A stretch of DNA of 5,460 nt. Origin: Actinomycetota bacterium. GTDB taxonomy: Bacteria; Acidobacteriota; Blastocatellia; Chloracidobacteriales; Chloracidobacteriaceae. Shown here piece after piece: positions 5,074-5,460 of the stretch. Below the pieces are notes generated by a model. That model was not told where the DNA came from. It searched no databases and saw only the letters and a program-made list of their open reading frames with translations. Numbering within the stretch: position 1 is the stretch's first letter; every line of letters begins with the position of its first letter. Made by a program: the position numbers and the translations under genes. Where the stretch lies: assembly GCA_013298335.1 (NCBI GenBank), contig JAAFHI010000298.1, forward strand, positions 1 to 5,460, in the 5' to 3' direction.

Positions 5074-5460
5074 CTAAATGAAAGCTCGGCTGAGTACGTA
5101 AATCGCGAGGGTTGCGAAGAAAAACGTGCCGCCGAATCCGGCCAGCGCCAATGCCGGCCAGTCGTCGGTCTCACTGATTCCATTCCTGACCAGTTCGAAT
5201 GAACCCCACACCAGACAGGCCAGGCTTTCCAGAAAAACGGCGACAAAAATCATGCCGCCAAGCCAGTGGTTTGTCATGAAAACAAACGCGCCGAGCGTCA
5301 CGCCGACAAACGGCAGGGCCGAGAGCAGGTAGTACACCGACGTCCGGTTCAGGAGCGGGATTCCTGAAAACGCCGAAGCCAGCGATTCCTGGTCCCACCT
5401 GGCTCCCGTCGAAAGCAGGCTCGAGAAAAGTGGCTGCCTCATCACCGGCACGGATGCGCT
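5074..5460 (-). CDS. Hypothetical small membrane protein, 5' end uncertain or outside window
   Basis: The frame is open from the right edge to the TAG at 5074-5076, giving 128 residues. Candidate starts inside the window are a GTG at 5451 and an ATG at 5442; neither has a good ribosome site and the frame continues beyond the edge, so the gene may be longer. About three hydrophobic segments are visible: VYYLLSALPFVGVTLGAF, GMIFVAVFLESLACLVW and a C-terminal WPALALAGFGGTFFFATL stretch, ending LSRAFI. The upstream soluble part (STGARWDQESLASAF) has no motif I recognise. It is coupled to the following zinc-ribbon membrane gene by an 11-nt gap, and the two may act together in the membrane. Unknown function. 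Confidence 0.6.
   Translation of the reverse strand, partial: SASVPVMRQPLFSSLLSTGARWDQESLASAFSGIPLLNRTSVYYLLSALPFVGVTLGAFVFMTNHWLGGMIFVAVFLESLACLVWGSFELVRNGISETDDWPALALAGFGGTFFFATLAIYVLSRAFI

Noticed and set aside
4538..5074. GTG start at 5074 for the zinc-ribbon membrane protein
   Set aside because: The ATG at 5062 has GGAG at 6-nt spacing, whereas the GTG overlaps the upstream stop and has no ribosome site.
3389..5077. Plus-strand open frame of 562 codons
   Set aside because: It reads xerC in the wrong frame, passes through the G-tract array and then runs antisense to the membrane gene; composition is Arg/Pro/His-rich with no family.
4518..5246. Minus-strand open frame of 242 codons
   Set aside because: It overlaps both membrane-protein genes in another frame, is Arg/Gly-rich and lacks hydrophobic segments; the two short coupled frames explain the region better.

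Overview
The window looks like bacterial chromosomal DNA of fairly high GC content. No rRNA, tRNA, CRISPR array or insertion sequence is visible. Two things make a Planctomycetota/PVC-type or similar environmental lineage plausible: short heptanucleotide repeats packed into intergenic DNA, and genes that mostly lack a Shine-Dalgarno sequence. No marker gene here fixes the taxonomy, so this is an inference.

Left part (1-3244), all on the minus strand and read right to left: a CHAD-domain protein (2348-3244), a thiamine-diphosphate 2-oxoacid dehydrogenase E1 alpha subunit (1236-2243), an Rpn/PD-(D/E)XK-type nuclease with a C-terminal DUF4351-like tail (207-1229), and the N-terminus of a ThyX-type flavin-dependent thymidylate synthase that runs off the left edge (1-172). 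The last three are 6 and 34 bp apart and could be one transcript. They do not form an obvious pathway: E1 beta, E2 and E3 partners of the dehydrogenase are not in the window.

Middle (3245-4537): a 202-bp divergent spacer holds a terminator-like hairpin, a 4 x 7-bp repeat and an extended -10 promoter candidate. It is followed by xerC (3447-4373, plus), with all six catalytic residues of the tyrosine recombinase family. The gap after xerC is almost wholly a repeat structure: five G-tracts starting at the last base of the xerC stop codon, a roughly 100-nt middle, and a C-rich heptad array that is the imperfect inverted copy of the G-tracts and ends 3 bp before the stop codon of the convergent gene.

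Right part (4538-5460), minus strand: two tightly spaced genes for small membrane proteins of unknown function, one with an N-terminal four-cysteine zinc-ribbon-like motif. The other is open at the right edge.

The most interesting signal is inside the Rpn-type gene. A perfect AGGAGG lies 5 nt before an internal in-frame ATG (codon 229), although the gene's own start has no comparable site. Translation from there would give a 112-residue C-terminal protein made of nine G(R/K)LE repeats plus the DUF4351-like domain. That is the layout expected of an intragenic antitoxin, as described for E. coli Rpn proteins.
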